DNA of 64,000 bases from assembly GCA_002412965.1 (NCBI GenBank), contig DHWB01000003.1, positions 238,504 to 302,503 of the forward strand. Reading direction: 5' to 3'. Numbering within the stretch: the first letter of the stretch is position 1; every line of letters begins with the position of its first letter. The notes beneath the pieces are model-generated. The model saw only the letters and a list, made by a program, of their open reading frames with translations. It ran no database searches and had not been told where the DNA came from. The stretch is from Desulfomicrobium sp. UBA5193 (lineage in GTDB: Bacteria > Desulfobacterota > Desulfovibrionia > Desulfovibrionales > Desulfomicrobiaceae). Made by a program: the position numbers and the translations under genes. Shown piece by piece: positions 50,941 to 60,124 of the stretch.

Positions 50941-52567
50941 GTCGCAGTCCCGCCAACTGCTTCCTGATTTCCTGCTCCAATCCCTCGGACTCCTTGAACA
51001 ACTTGTCCAAGCTATCCGTAAAACCCTGCATCTTGGTGGCAAACTGCTCCGGCGTCAGGTCCACATATTCGATCTTGACTTCAAAGTACTGCCCGGCGCT
51101 CAAGCTGTAATTCTTGGCGGCTATCTCCTCGTAGCTCACCACCACCGAGAAATCCTCCACCGCTTCCTTGCTGTTGAAGGTGGTGATGATGCGGTCTTCC
51201 TCTTCCCCGGAGAGCAAGGTTTTCTGGTTCTTGCCGTCCTTGACCTTGGTGCCGAGGCTTGATGCGTCGATCAGCACCACGCCTTCCTTGTTGGAATCGT
51301 CGATGAAGAGAATGGAGACGTTGGTGCCGGTGGTGGCGAAAATGTTGCTTGGCATGGAGACCACCCCGGCCAGCATTTTCTTACCCACCAAATGTTCCCG
51401 AATCTTCTTGTCGATGCCGCTTTGGGCAGTGATGAAGCCGGTAGGGACAACCACAGCCGCCTTGCCGCCGGGTTTGAGCGAATGGATGATGTGCTGGAGG
51501 AAGAGCTGGTAGATCGCCATCTTGTCCACGGCCTGCTTGGGGATGTTCGGCACCCCGGCGAAGAAGCGGGCCTGATGCTCCTTGGCGTCCAATTCGTTGC
51601 GGAAGTCGCTGAAATCCATCTTGAAGGGCGGATTGGAGACGATGTAGTCGAATTTTTTCAGAGCCTTGCCGTCCCGGTGGTAGGGATGGAGTAGGGTGTT
51701 GCCCTGGATGATGTTGGGGATGGAATGCACCAGGTTGTTCAGGATCAGGTTCAGGCGCAAGAGGCTCGACGACTTCTGTGAGATGTCCTGGGAATAGATG
51801 GCGCAGCGCTGCTCGCCGATGGCATGGGCCAGGTTCATGAGCAGGGTGCCGGAGCCCGCCGAGGGATCGTAGCAGCTTGCGTTGACCACCTTGCCGCGCA
51901 CGGCCTCCGGCACCAGGATGGCGGCCATGATCTTGGCCACGGCATGTGGGGTGTAGTATTCCGCGTACTTGCCGCCGCTGTCCTTGTTGTAGTCCTTGAT
52001 CAGGTATTCGAACAACGCGGCGTAGAAGTCGTACTTCTGAGTGAAGATGCGCTCGAAGCTGAACTCCACCAGCTTGTTGATGACGGCGCGGCAGAAGTTG
52101 TCACGTTTTGATGGATCGGTGATGTATTCGCTGACCCGGTCGAACAGGGTGACCTTGGCTCCGCCGTCGGTCTTGACCGCGAAAATGTCGTTATTGCTGA
52201 TGGCGATGTCCCGCAGGGTATCGTCGAACAGCTTGGCGAATTCCGGCGCGTTCTGGCGGCTGAACAGGTGGGCGATGAAATGTTCCGGCTTCAGCCGGGC
52301 AGTGTCCGGCCCCATCTGCAATTGCAGCATCTCCCGTTTTTCGTCGTCGAGGTTGGTGACCGCCTGTTCCCAGCTTTCCGCCTGGGCCAGTTCCGGTCTG
52401 ATCTTTTTTGCCTCGAAGGCGAACTTGTCGTTCAAAAACTTGTAGAGAAAGACTTGGGTGATGATCTTGAACTCGTTTCCGTCGTTGCCGAGGCCGTAGG
52501 CGGCGCAGATATTCTTGAGGCTATCGATCAGCTCTCGTGTCTTTTTCGTAAAATCCTGAGTTATCAA
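50933..52567 (-). CDS. hsdM: Type I restriction-modification DNA methyltransferase HsdM
   Basis: 544 residues from a TTG that overlaps the hsdR stop (TTGA), with aggag upstream; no ATG lies near. N6-adenine methylase motifs: DPSAGSGTLLMNLAHAIG (AdoMet site, near 232) and SNPPFKMDF (catalytic NPPF, near 311). The N-terminal helical HsdM domain (FTKKTRELIDSLKNICAAYG) and a C-terminal helical HsdS-binding region (EGLEQEIRKQLAGLR) are present. Intact. Confidence 0.93.
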   Translation of the reverse strand: MITQDFTKKTRELIDSLKNICAAYGLGNDGNEFKIITQVFLYKFLNDKFAFEAKKIRPELAQAESWEQAVTNLDDEKREMLQLQMGPDTARLKPEHFIAHLFSRQNAPEFAKLFDDTLRDIAISNNDIFAVKTDGGAKVTLFDRVSEYITDPSKRDNFCRAVINKLVEFSFERIFTQKYDFYAALFEYLIKDYNKDSGGKYAEYYTPHAVAKIMAAILVPEAVRGKVVNASCYDPSAGSGTLLMNLAHAIGEQRCAIYSQDISQKSSSLLRLNLILNNLVHSIPNIIQGNTLLHPYHRDGKALKKFDYIVSNPPFKMDFSDFRNELDAKEHQARFFAGVPNIPKQAVDKMAIYQLFLQHIIHSLKPGGKAAVVVPTGFITAQSGIDKKIREHLVGKKMLAGVVSMPSNIFATTGTNVSILFIDDSNKEGVVLIDASSLGTKVKDGKNQKTLLSGEEEDRIITTFNSKEAVEDFSVVVSYEEIAAKNYSLSAGQYFEVKIEYVDLTPEQFATKMQGFTDSLDKLFKESEGLEQEIRKQLAGLRHG

Positions 52568-55500
52568 AGGCGGGCTCCTGTTCCTCTGCCAGAGTGGAAT
52601 TCGTTCATGTATTCACTGACCACCAGCCGATTGATCGTGTGGGAGGCTTCCGGGTTGAGGTTGATTTTCTGGCGAGTCTGGAACTCGCCGATGACAAGGG
52701 GTATCATCATGCGCTCGAAATAGCTTTCGTTGGCCAGAAGCTGGGTGTTTTGCAGCACCTGATCGTCAGCCTGCCGCTTGACGCCCGATAGCGCGTCGAA
52801 GATGCGAAGTTTGCTCTCCGGGACCGTGCCGCGCTCCAGCAGCCGCTTGTGAATGCGCACATATTTGGGGTCGCCATCATACGTGGCGCGGAGCTGGTTG
52901 TTCCGCCGGTTCAACTCCTTGACCTTGTCGTAGATGGCGTTCAGAGCGCCGATGTTCGCGGTCATGTCTTCCTGGCTGACCTCACTGAGTTTCTTTTTCT
53001 TGAAAAGTCGCTCCAGCTCTTCTTTGAGTGTGATGAAGTCAGGGTCTTGCTGATCGAAGTTGCCGGCCAGGGCCTCTCGGGTCCGACGCAGGGTGTTCTT
53101 CAGCGTGTCGGCCAGCACCAGTTCCTCTTCCTTAACCTTGGTGAACATGAAGAGCACGTCTTCGAGGGCGAGGTTGAGCAGGCCCGTTGTGTCGGCGCTG
53201 GATTCGAGGTTTTCCTTGAGATTCAGCAGGTCAAGGTGGTTGCATGCCTCGCGGTAGAGCTGGTTGAGCTTCTGGAAATCGAGTTGCTGCAGAAACTCGT
53301 ATTCTCCTTGCAGGCGGATGAGGTTGTAGAGGCTGCGGGCGTCGGTCAGCGCCTTCTTGATGGCAAGCATGGTGGCGCGGTCCTGAATCTGGCTGATCTG
53401 CCGGGAAAATTCCTCCGCGTTTTTGATATCGAAGCTGAACAGGGTCTCCTTGATCGCTTCGATCTCGCTTTTGATCTCCTCGGCGGATTTGAACAGGTAG
53501 GAGTAGGTGGCCAGTTCATCGCCCAGTTCTCCCTGAAGCTCTTCAAAATAGCGTCGGTTAGTTTCATCGAATTCCTTGCGGATGTCGGCGAAATCGACCA
53601 CATAGCCGTAGCGAAAATCTCCGTAAGGGCGGTTCACCCGAGTCAGAGCCTGGAGCAGGTTGTGTCTGCGGATCACCCGCCCCAGGTAGAGTTTCTTCAG
53701 CCGCCGGGCGTCAAAACCGGTAAGCAGCATGCTATAGACGAACAGAATGTCGATCTTCCCCGCCTTGAAATCCTCCACCCACGCCTTGCGCTCTTCCGCG
53801 CTGCCGACATCATACAGAATCAGAGCCCCGCTTGTGACCTTGCGACTTTGTTGTTGATTTGCCGAATATGAGGCTTTTTGTTCGGCGGCGAGATGGTAGG
53901 TCTTTTCCGGTTCGGAGATCATCATGGGTTTGATGTCTGTGTCGGCGGGCATGCGGAACTGGAAGATTTCAAACATCGTCCTGGCCTGCTCGGCGGTGTC
54001 GCAGATCACCATGGCTCCGATGGTGGCATCGTTCAGCGCTCCCCGGCTCTTCTCGAAGTCTATTAAAATGTAATCGAGCATCGGCTCGACAAAACGCGGG
54101 TGCGCGTAGATGAGCCTGCGGTCTATATCGCCCTGGCGGAGTTCCACGGCCGCAAGAGCCTCTTGCAGCGCGAGTTTGTAGTTGGTGGCGATTTCCTCGC
54201 GGATCAGGCGCAGGGTGTAGCCGTCGGCGATGGAAGCGTTGTAATAATACTTGTGGATGTAGTCCCCGAACAGGGCCCGTGAGTTGTAGTCGTTGCCCAG
54301 CAGCGGCGTGCCGGTCAGGCCGATTTTGATCGCGTTCTGGTCGGATTGGCTCAAATTGGCCAGAAAACTGCCTTCTGGGTTGTAGCTGCGATGTACCTCA
54401 TCAAGGAAGTAGATTCGCTGGATGCTGACGTCGTAGTCCTCGGTGCGAACTATTTGCGGGTTTTCATCGAATTTCTGGATGTTGACCACGGTGATCTCAG
54501 GCTTGCCGGTGTGGTTGTGCAGGGCCTGGGTCGTCTTGATGTCGCGGGCAAAAGCTTCACGAGTGTAAATGGTATGGACCGTCAGCCCTCGGCTGGAGAA
54601 TTCCCGCTGCGCCTGAATGAGCAGGTCGATCCGGTCCACGATGAAGTAGAACTTGGGGATGACGCCTTGGTGCTGGAAATAATCGGTCAGAACGCGAGTG
54701 CTGAAGTAGGCAAGCGCGGTCTTGCCGCTGCCCTGGGTATGCCAGATGATTCCCTTGCGTATTCCGGCATGGAGCTTTCTTTCGATGGCCTTGGTGGCGA
54801 AGAGCTGAGGGTAGCGCATGACGTGCTTGTGCAGTCCATCGGCTTCGTTCACGTAGGCGAATGCGTATTGCAGGAGGAACGACAAACGGTCGCGGCTGAA
54901 CAGCGAGGTGCAGATTCTGTTGGTCGGCGTGTCCGATGACTTGTTGCTGATAAATTCGGGGCTGTGCTTGATGACGTTCAGACTGTTGTCCTTCAGTACC
55001 TCGTTTTCAATTTCGTTGTCCTCGTCGGCCAGCAGAGCGGCAAGGTCCAGCGCTTCTTCCTCTCGGAAGTAATTGAAGATCGGCGCGTCATAGGAAGCGC
55101 TGGCGTAGAAGGCTCCCTCGATGGGCTGCGGTGACCCGTCATCATATTCCATGTTGTTGGAGAAGACCATCAACTGGGTAATGTTGATGAAACGTCGAAA
55201 GCGGGGATTGCGGCAGCGTGTGATGATGCGGCTACGCTCGGCCAGGACGCCTTCACGGTTGTTGGGCTTTTTTACCTCAATGAAGATCAAGGGCATGCCA
55301 TTGACGAGCAGGGTGATGTCGGGACGGAACTCGTCATCGCCGTTCTTGCAGGTCAGTTCGGTGACGACATGGAAGCTGTTGTTCGAGAAATCGACAAAAT
55401 CGATCAGTTGGGTTCCTGAGCGCTCTGTCAGTCGTTCGTAGAAGGCTTTGCCGAGATCTTCGTTGTCCAGCGAGAGTTTTACGTCAGTCAGCAGACGCTC

Positions 55501-55677
55501 GATGTCGTCACTTTCGAGGTCGGGATTGATTCGGGCGATGGCGGATCGGAACAGCTCCGGGAAGATGTTTGTTGCTTCATCCCATGCAGCGTTCTTGAGG
55601 GACAGGTAGCGGTAGCCGAGGCGGACCAAATGCAGGATGCAGGGGATTTTGACCCTTGAGTCTTCACTGAAAACCAT
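52564..55677 (-). CDS. hsdR: Type I restriction endonuclease subunit HsdR
   Basis: 1037 residues from the ATG preceded by aggagg at 10 bases; an ATG eight codons earlier lacks a ribosome site. The nuclease domain PD-(D/E)xK is Asp120, Glu134 and Lys136 in FRPDITLLVNG and IFIEVKKPN. Superfamily 2 helicase follows: Walker A in HTQGSGKTAL (about 312), DEVH box in YFLDEVHRSY (about 425), and GLTGTPLLG. A C-terminal helical domain completes the subunit. It cuts unmodified DNA after translocation. Overlap with hsdM shows one operon. Confidence 0.93.
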   Translation of the reverse strand: MVFSEDSRVKIPCILHLVRLGYRYLSLKNAAWDEATNIFPELFRSAIARINPDLESDDIERLLTDVKLSLDNEDLGKAFYERLTERSGTQLIDFVDFSNNSFHVVTELTCKNGDDEFRPDITLLVNGMPLIFIEVKKPNNREGVLAERSRIITRCRNPRFRRFINITQLMVFSNNMEYDDGSPQPIEGAFYASASYDAPIFNYFREEEALDLAALLADEDNEIENEVLKDNSLNVIKHSPEFISNKSSDTPTNRICTSLFSRDRLSFLLQYAFAYVNEADGLHKHVMRYPQLFATKAIERKLHAGIRKGIIWHTQGSGKTALAYFSTRVLTDYFQHQGVIPKFYFIVDRIDLLIQAQREFSSRGLTVHTIYTREAFARDIKTTQALHNHTGKPEITVVNIQKFDENPQIVRTEDYDVSIQRIYFLDEVHRSYNPEGSFLANLSQSDQNAIKIGLTGTPLLGNDYNSRALFGDYIHKYYYNASIADGYTLRLIREEIATNYKLALQEALAAVELRQGDIDRRLIYAHPRFVEPMLDYILIDFEKSRGALNDATIGAMVICDTAEQARTMFEIFQFRMPADTDIKPMMISEPEKTYHLAAEQKASYSANQQQSRKVTSGALILYDVGSAEERKAWVEDFKAGKIDILFVYSMLLTGFDARRLKKLYLGRVIRRHNLLQALTRVNRPYGDFRYGYVVDFADIRKEFDETNRRYFEELQGELGDELATYSYLFKSAEEIKSEIEAIKETLFSFDIKNAEEFSRQISQIQDRATMLAIKKALTDARSLYNLIRLQGEYEFLQQLDFQKLNQLYREACNHLDLLNLKENLESSADTTGLLNLALEDVLFMFTKVKEEELVLADTLKNTLRRTREALAGNFDQQDPDFITLKEELERLFKKKKLSEVSQEDMTANIGALNAIYDKVKELNRRNNQLRATYDGDPKYVRIHKRLLERGTVPESKLRIFDALSGVKRQADDQVLQNTQLLANESYFERMMIPLVIGEFQTRQKINLNPEASHTINRLVVSEYMNEFHSGRGTGARL

Positions 55678-55921
55678 CAGACCTGTTCCTCCTGTTCCCA
55701 TTTTTTCTGAGCAAGGCAGCGTGAAACGAAAATATTGATAGTCTAGTAAAGGCGTTAGTCATTGGATAATAACGTGGCAGACTTGTAGCCCTAGGGAAAG
55801 TGAAGTTGCAAGCCGAAACAGTTATCAGCGATTTTCACCGGCAAGACGGCCAGCGGCGCAGGGCTTCACAAGTATTATCCCTCTCAGGGACCAGGTCCAT
55901 ATTTGCCGCCGATGCCATTTC

Positions 55922-57202
55922 CTAACCCGCCGCCCGGCGCAAGGCCGACAGAAAGCGCGAGCGCAGCTTCTCGCTCAAGAGGGCGCGTTTGACCGGCGGG
56001 AGTTTCAGGAATCCGCCCACCAGGGCGCGCATGAACTCCTGGGTGCGGCTCTGCGGGTTGTCGAAGAGGAAGGTCTGGAAGGTGTCCCGTTCCAGGGCCT
56101 GGAGCATGACCCGCTCGAAGCTGTCCTCGGGGTGAAAGACTTTCTGGGGGCGGGGGTGGAGCTTCAGCGCTCCGGTGGGGCATTTCAGGGCGCAGACCCC
56201 GCAGCCAAGGCACACCGGCTCGACTTGGGCAAGTTTTTTGGGCGTCCGGGGCGTGGCATCGGGCGCTTTTTTGTTCATGGTCACGGCATTGACCGGACAG
56301 GCCTTGGCGCACAGGCCGCAGCCCGTGCACAGCTCCTCATCGACCACGGCGACGAAGCTCGATGTGACCAAGATGCCCGGATAGCCTGTGTCGCGCACGC
56401 CCTGCAGCAGATTGCAGCAGCAGCCGCAGCAATGGCAGATGAAGCCCGCGTCCCGGCGCACGTTGTCGGCGGACAGGGTCAGGCCCTGATCGCGGGAGCG
56501 GGCCAGGATGTCGCGCATCTGCATCTTGTCGATGGGTTTGGCAAAGCCGTTGCGGATCAGAAAACGCGCCCCGGTACCCATGGAAGTGCAGGTGTCCATG
56601 GGCGTGGGGCAGGGGGCGTGCCCCAGATGGTGCTTTTCATGGCGGCAGGAGCACAGGCCAAGAGAGAATTCCGTCTGCTCCTCGATGAGGGCCGAGGCCT
56701 TCTCGTAATCCAGAATCTCCACGTGCTCGCCAAGGGCTTCCTCGTGGGGCAGGGCGCGCATGACCGAGGTCTTCTGTCCGTCCCCGAAATTGGCGTGCAG
56801 AAAATCTTTCTCCCCGAACATGTACGCCTGAAAGAGTTCGGCCCAGCGGGCGCGGGGCAGTCCCTCGCCCGTGCGCATCATGGTGAACTCGAAAAAGCCG
56901 ATGACAATGGGGCTGACCATGTACTGGTACTGGGCGCCGTCCCAGATATCGACCACCAGCCCTTTGGAGCAGAGCCCCTCAATCATGGGGCGCAAGGCGT
57001 CTTCAGGCTCGCCCAGCATGCGCGAGATGCGATGCAGGGTCGAAGGGCGGTAGGGCAGGCGCACGACCAGCTCGGCCTCGGGTTTGGAATACAGCGTTTC
57101 CACCAGCTCGCGGAAAACCGGAGTCCAGGGGGTGCGTACCGGGGCCTGGTCCAGGCGATGGCCGAGTCTGCGGAAGATGTCCTTGCTTGCGATGTGTCCC
57201 AT
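55922..57202 (-). CDS. 4Fe-4S dicluster protein with N-terminal winged-helix-like region
   Basis: 426 residues from the ATG after agga. The N-terminal 110 residues resemble a winged helix (LPYRPSTLHRISRMLGEPEDAL). The middle has cysteine clusters in LGLCSCRHEKHH, CPTPMDTCTSMG and FICHCCGCCCN. Two ferredoxin motifs follow: CTGCGLCAKACP and CLGCGVCALKCP, each binding 4Fe-4S. It resembles ferredoxin-like proteins common in anaerobes that carry electrons to unknown partners. It is divergent from the TauE/SafE permease gene. Confidence 0.82.
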   Translation of the reverse strand: MGHIASKDIFRRLGHRLDQAPVRTPWTPVFRELVETLYSKPEAELVVRLPYRPSTLHRISRMLGEPEDALRPMIEGLCSKGLVVDIWDGAQYQYMVSPIVIGFFEFTMMRTGEGLPRARWAELFQAYMFGEKDFLHANFGDGQKTSVMRALPHEEALGEHVEILDYEKASALIEEQTEFSLGLCSCRHEKHHLGHAPCPTPMDTCTSMGTGARFLIRNGFAKPIDKMQMRDILARSRDQGLTLSADNVRRDAGFICHCCGCCCNLLQGVRDTGYPGILVTSSFVAVVDEELCTGCGLCAKACPVNAVTMNKKAPDATPRTPKKLAQVEPVCLGCGVCALKCPTGALKLHPRPQKVFHPEDSFERVMLQALERDTFQTFLFDNPQSRTQEFMRALVGGFLKLPPVKRALLSEKLRSRFLSALRRAAG

Positions 57203-57387
57203 GGCGGTCCTTTTCGGTTTGGTGAATGCCGTGTAATTCCCCCGGCGCATCGGGAATTGCAAGCATGAATCCTCCCTTTTGCGTCACGGGCGTTGACAAG
57301 CGCGGCGGACTGGTTCAGGAATTGGTCCTACCAATTTATCTGGTCGCGGGCGAAAACGAACTGCGCGGCCTTCAACAGGGGGACATC

Positions 57388-58185
57388 ATGGTTGAAGTAC
57401 TCGCCTTGTATCTGGTCGTCGGTGCCGTGGCCGGGGTGTTGGCCGGACTGCTTGGCATCGGCGGAGGGCTCGTCATCGTGCCCATGCTCGTTTTCTGCAT
57501 GGAACTGCAGCATCTGCCGCAGGAGCTGATCATGCACATGGCGCTTGGCACCTCCATGGCCAGCATCATGTTCACCTCGGTGTCGAGTTTCATGGCTCAT
57601 CATCGCCGGGGCGCGGTGGAGTGGAGCGTCGTCAGGCGCGTCGTCGCCGGAATCCTGGTCGGTACATTGATCGGCGCCTGGATCGCCGCGCAGATGAGCA
57701 CCGGGGCGCTCAAGATCTTCTTCGTCATTTTTCTGTATTACGTCTGCTACCAGATGCTGTCCGGCAAGAAGCCCAAACCTTCGCGGCAGCTGCCGGGAGC
57801 GGTCGGCATGTTCGGGGCGGGCAATGTCATCGGCGTGGTCTCCAGCCTGGTCGGCATCGGCGGCGGCACGCTCTCGGTGCCGTTCATGGTCTGGCACAAC
57901 ATCCCCATCCACAAGGCCATCGGCACCTCGGCCGCCATCGGCTTCCCCATCGCGGTGGCCGGAACCGTGGGCTACATCATGAACGGCTGGGGCGTGGAAA
58001 CCTTGCCGCCCTATTCCCTGGGCTATGTGTCCCTGGTGGCCCTGGTCTCCATCGCGGTCATGAGCGTCATCACGGCGCCGCTCGGGGTTCGTCTGGCGCA
58101 CAGTCTGCCTGTGGACAAACTAAAGCGTGTGTTCGCGGTGATCCTCTTTCTGGTGGGCACGAAGATGCTGATCTCGCTCTTCTGA
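57388..58185 (+). CDS. TauE/SafE family anion (sulfite/sulfonate) exporter
   Basis: 265 residues from an ATG after gggggaca; the frame is open upstream but that part has no signal. Eight hydrophobic segments and two family repeats: AGVLAGLLGIGGGLVIVPML and VVSSLVGIGGGTLSVPFMVW. These permeases move sulfite, thiosulfate or organosulfonates. In a sulfate reducer a sulfur oxyanion is a reasonable guess. Followed by a hairpin. Confidence 0.9.
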   Translation: MVEVLALYLVVGAVAGVLAGLLGIGGGLVIVPMLVFCMELQHLPQELIMHMALGTSMASIMFTSVSSFMAHHRRGAVEWSVVRRVVAGILVGTLIGAWIAAQMSTGALKIFFVIFLYYVCYQMLSGKKPKPSRQLPGAVGMFGAGNVIGVVSSLVGIGGGTLSVPFMVWHNIPIHKAIGTSAAIGFPIAVAGTVGYIMNGWGVETLPPYSLGYVSLVALVSIAVMSVITAPLGVRLAHSLPVDKLKRVFAVILFLVGTKMLISLF

Positions 58186-58257
58186 CGCTTTGGCGCTGCG
58201 CGGTAAGGTCGCCTCATCACGCGGCCGCCGGATGATGGCCCTGGTTCTGCAAAAGTT

Positions 58258-58299
58258 GAAAGCCGCCTGTCGCGCTTATGAGCACGGCAGGCGGCTTTC
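58258..58299. terminator. Large hairpin between convergent genes
   Basis: The outer arms gaaagccgcctg and caggcggctttc are perfect (12 bp) with an inner gcgc/gcac pairing. It lies between the permease gene and the oppositely oriented acetyltransferase gene. T run weak, so termination is probable only. Confidence 0.5.
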
Positions 58300-58335
58300 C
58301 GGCATTGTGTGGGAGGCTCCGGCGCGGAGAACGTC

Positions 58336-58962
58336 TCAGGCGTTCAGTTTCTTTTGCCAGATGCTCAGGACGTTGGGTTCGGCCCTACCGGTATCGACTT
58401 GGGGCCACTCGATTTCGACCGCGCAGCCGGGAATTTTTTCATAGTCGAAATGAGCGAGCAGGATGTCCATGGGCGTGTACTTCGCCGGACGAAGCGGATG
58501 GTCGTCCGGGCGGTCCACGGTCATGAGGGTCGTGAAGCGCAGGCCATGCTTTTGAGCCGCGCGTTCGTGAAACTCGAAAAACACGCGCAGGAAGCCCTGG
58601 CCGCGATGGGGTGCTTCGAGCATGGCCTCGCCGAGATACAGACAGTCACGCGGGTCGAATCCGCATTTTTCATAGGGATCGCGCAACTCCGGTATTTCAT
58701 GGACGAGGGGGATGGATGTGGAAAATCCGACCACGGCGTCTGCGGCGAAGACGAGCAGAACATGCGCATGCTGGCAGGAGAAGTATTTTTCCAGATACTC
58801 CCTCTCGTTTTCGATAGTTCCTTCATACAGATAAGGAAATTCTCGGAAAAGCTCGATGCGCATGCGGGCCATGTCCGCAAAATACGGTTTTGCGTCCTGC
58901 CCCTGGAAATGGAAAATGCGCAGGCCCTTGTCATTGGACCAGTATGGTTGCGTGCGTGGCAT
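58336..58962 (-). CDS. GNAT family N-acetyltransferase
   Basis: 208 residues from the ATG after aaaggag. GNAT acetyl-CoA signature in the MLEAPHRGQGFLRVFFEF region (R-G-x-G-F), preceded by the strand VVGFSTSIPL. The rest is aromatic-rich. The substrate is unknown. It is convergent with the TauE gene. Confidence 0.8.
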   Translation of the reverse strand: MPRTQPYWSNDKGLRIFHFQGQDAKPYFADMARMRIELFREFPYLYEGTIENEREYLEKYFSCQHAHVLLVFAADAVVGFSTSIPLVHEIPELRDPYEKCGFDPRDCLYLGEAMLEAPHRGQGFLRVFFEFHERAAQKHGLRFTTLMTVDRPDDHPLRPAKYTPMDILLAHFDYEKIPGCAVEIEWPQVDTGRAEPNVLSIWQKKLNA

Positions 58963-59138
58963 GGTGCGCTCCTTTTGACTGGATGATTTCACCTAGGTGA
59001 AGGATATCTCGGGTGCATGTGTTGGCGTCAAGGTGCCAATTCTCGTGACACCCGTAAAACGAAGTTCTTCGCCTTTATTGCTCGTTTGCTTTTGTCAATG
59101 AGATCACATGCTGCGCGGTGTTTGAAATGAGGGCGCTG

Positions 59139-59273
59139 CAAAAAGTTGTCATCCCCTTGAAGAAGGGGATCCATTTTTTTAACGATCTGAAAAAAAATAG
59201 ATTTCACGCATGGCCTGACATGGCCCGCCTTCGCGGGAATGACGCGCGGGGTCTCTCGCGACTTTTTCAGTAA
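59139..59273. repeat. Palindromic MITE-like/REP-like element
   Basis: The ends are inverted copies: the left starts ctgcaaaaagttgtcat and the right ends gcgactttttcag (11 of 13 complementary). Inside are two hairpins, ccccttgaagaagggg (59,152-59,167) and cccgccttcgcggg (59,226-59,239) beside gtcat/atgac. No frame is coded. The whole looks like a non-autonomous repeat of about 135 bases, in the non-coding gap 58,963-59,383. Confidence 0.5.
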
Positions 59274-59383
59274 GATCTGAAATAAGCTGGGGATAACTTC
59301 GCGATGGCTCATCTTGATGCAGGCGCCTGCAGGTGCCTCGTCTCATTCGTGACCTCGCCAAAGGCAAGCCGGGCGAATCGCGT

Positions 59384-60124
59384 TTACATGTACCAGCGCC
59401 AGCTTTGACCGGCCCGGAAGAGTTCCTGCAAGGTGAGGGGATTGTTGCGGGCTATCTTTTTGGCCAGGTAGATGAAGAGATAGGCCGTCTGCAAGGCGTC
59501 TCCCAGTGCTTCGTGGGCCGTGAAGCGGGGCAGGTCGAATTCTTCGGCCAGGTCGGTCAGGACGTAGGAAATGTTCAGGTTGAACTGTTCATAGTGCGAT
59601 GGCGTGCGCTTCTCGCGCCACAGCATGGCCATGCGCATGGTGTCCAGGCAGGGGTTGGCCAGGGGTTGGCCGTGATGGGTGCGGCAGGCGCGGTTCAGGA
59701 AGCTCATGTCCAGCCCGACATGATGGCCGACGATGAGGGTGCCTTTGCAGAACTCGATCAGGCCGGGGAGGACCTCGGCCAGGGGTGGAGCCTCGGCGAT
59801 GGCCTCGGGGGTGATGCGGTGGATGAGGGTGCTCGTTTTGGGCAGCGGGATGCTAGGGCGCACCAGGGCGCAGTAGCTCTCGCCCGGCACGATGGACAGC
59901 CCCCGGATGCGCACGGCGCCGATGGAGACGATCTCTTCCTTGCGCGCGGAGAGGCCGGTCAGCTCCGTGTCGAGCACTGTGTACGCGTAGTCGCTTAAAA
60001 GGCGGTTCTGGTCCAACTCCCGGCAGAGTCGGTTGTTTTCGTCCAGCGCGGGCAGGTTCGAAGTGCGGGGGCCAAGGCCAAGCATGGCGCGCAAACGGGT
60101 GAGGATGGCGTGCGGCATGTTCAT
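59384..60124 (-). CDS. DEDDh 3'-5' exonuclease (DnaQ-like)
   Basis: 246 residues. Catalytic residues of the DEDDh class: Asp and Glu in VLDTELTGLSARKEE, Asp in GHHVGLDMSFLN, and His-Asp in HEALGDALQTAYL. Related to DNA polymerase III epsilon and to the exonuclease found beside DUF294/CBS proteins. The start overlaps the end of the upstream gene by four bases, so it is coupled. It probably trims nucleic acids; the target is unknown. Confidence 0.9.
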   Translation of the reverse strand: MNMPHAILTRLRAMLGLGPRTSNLPALDENNRLCRELDQNRLLSDYAYTVLDTELTGLSARKEEIVSIGAVRIRGLSIVPGESYCALVRPSIPLPKTSTLIHRITPEAIAEAPPLAEVLPGLIEFCKGTLIVGHHVGLDMSFLNRACRTHHGQPLANPCLDTMRMAMLWREKRTPSHYEQFNLNISYVLTDLAEEFDLPRFTAHEALGDALQTAYLFIYLAKKIARNNPLTLQELFRAGQSWRWYM

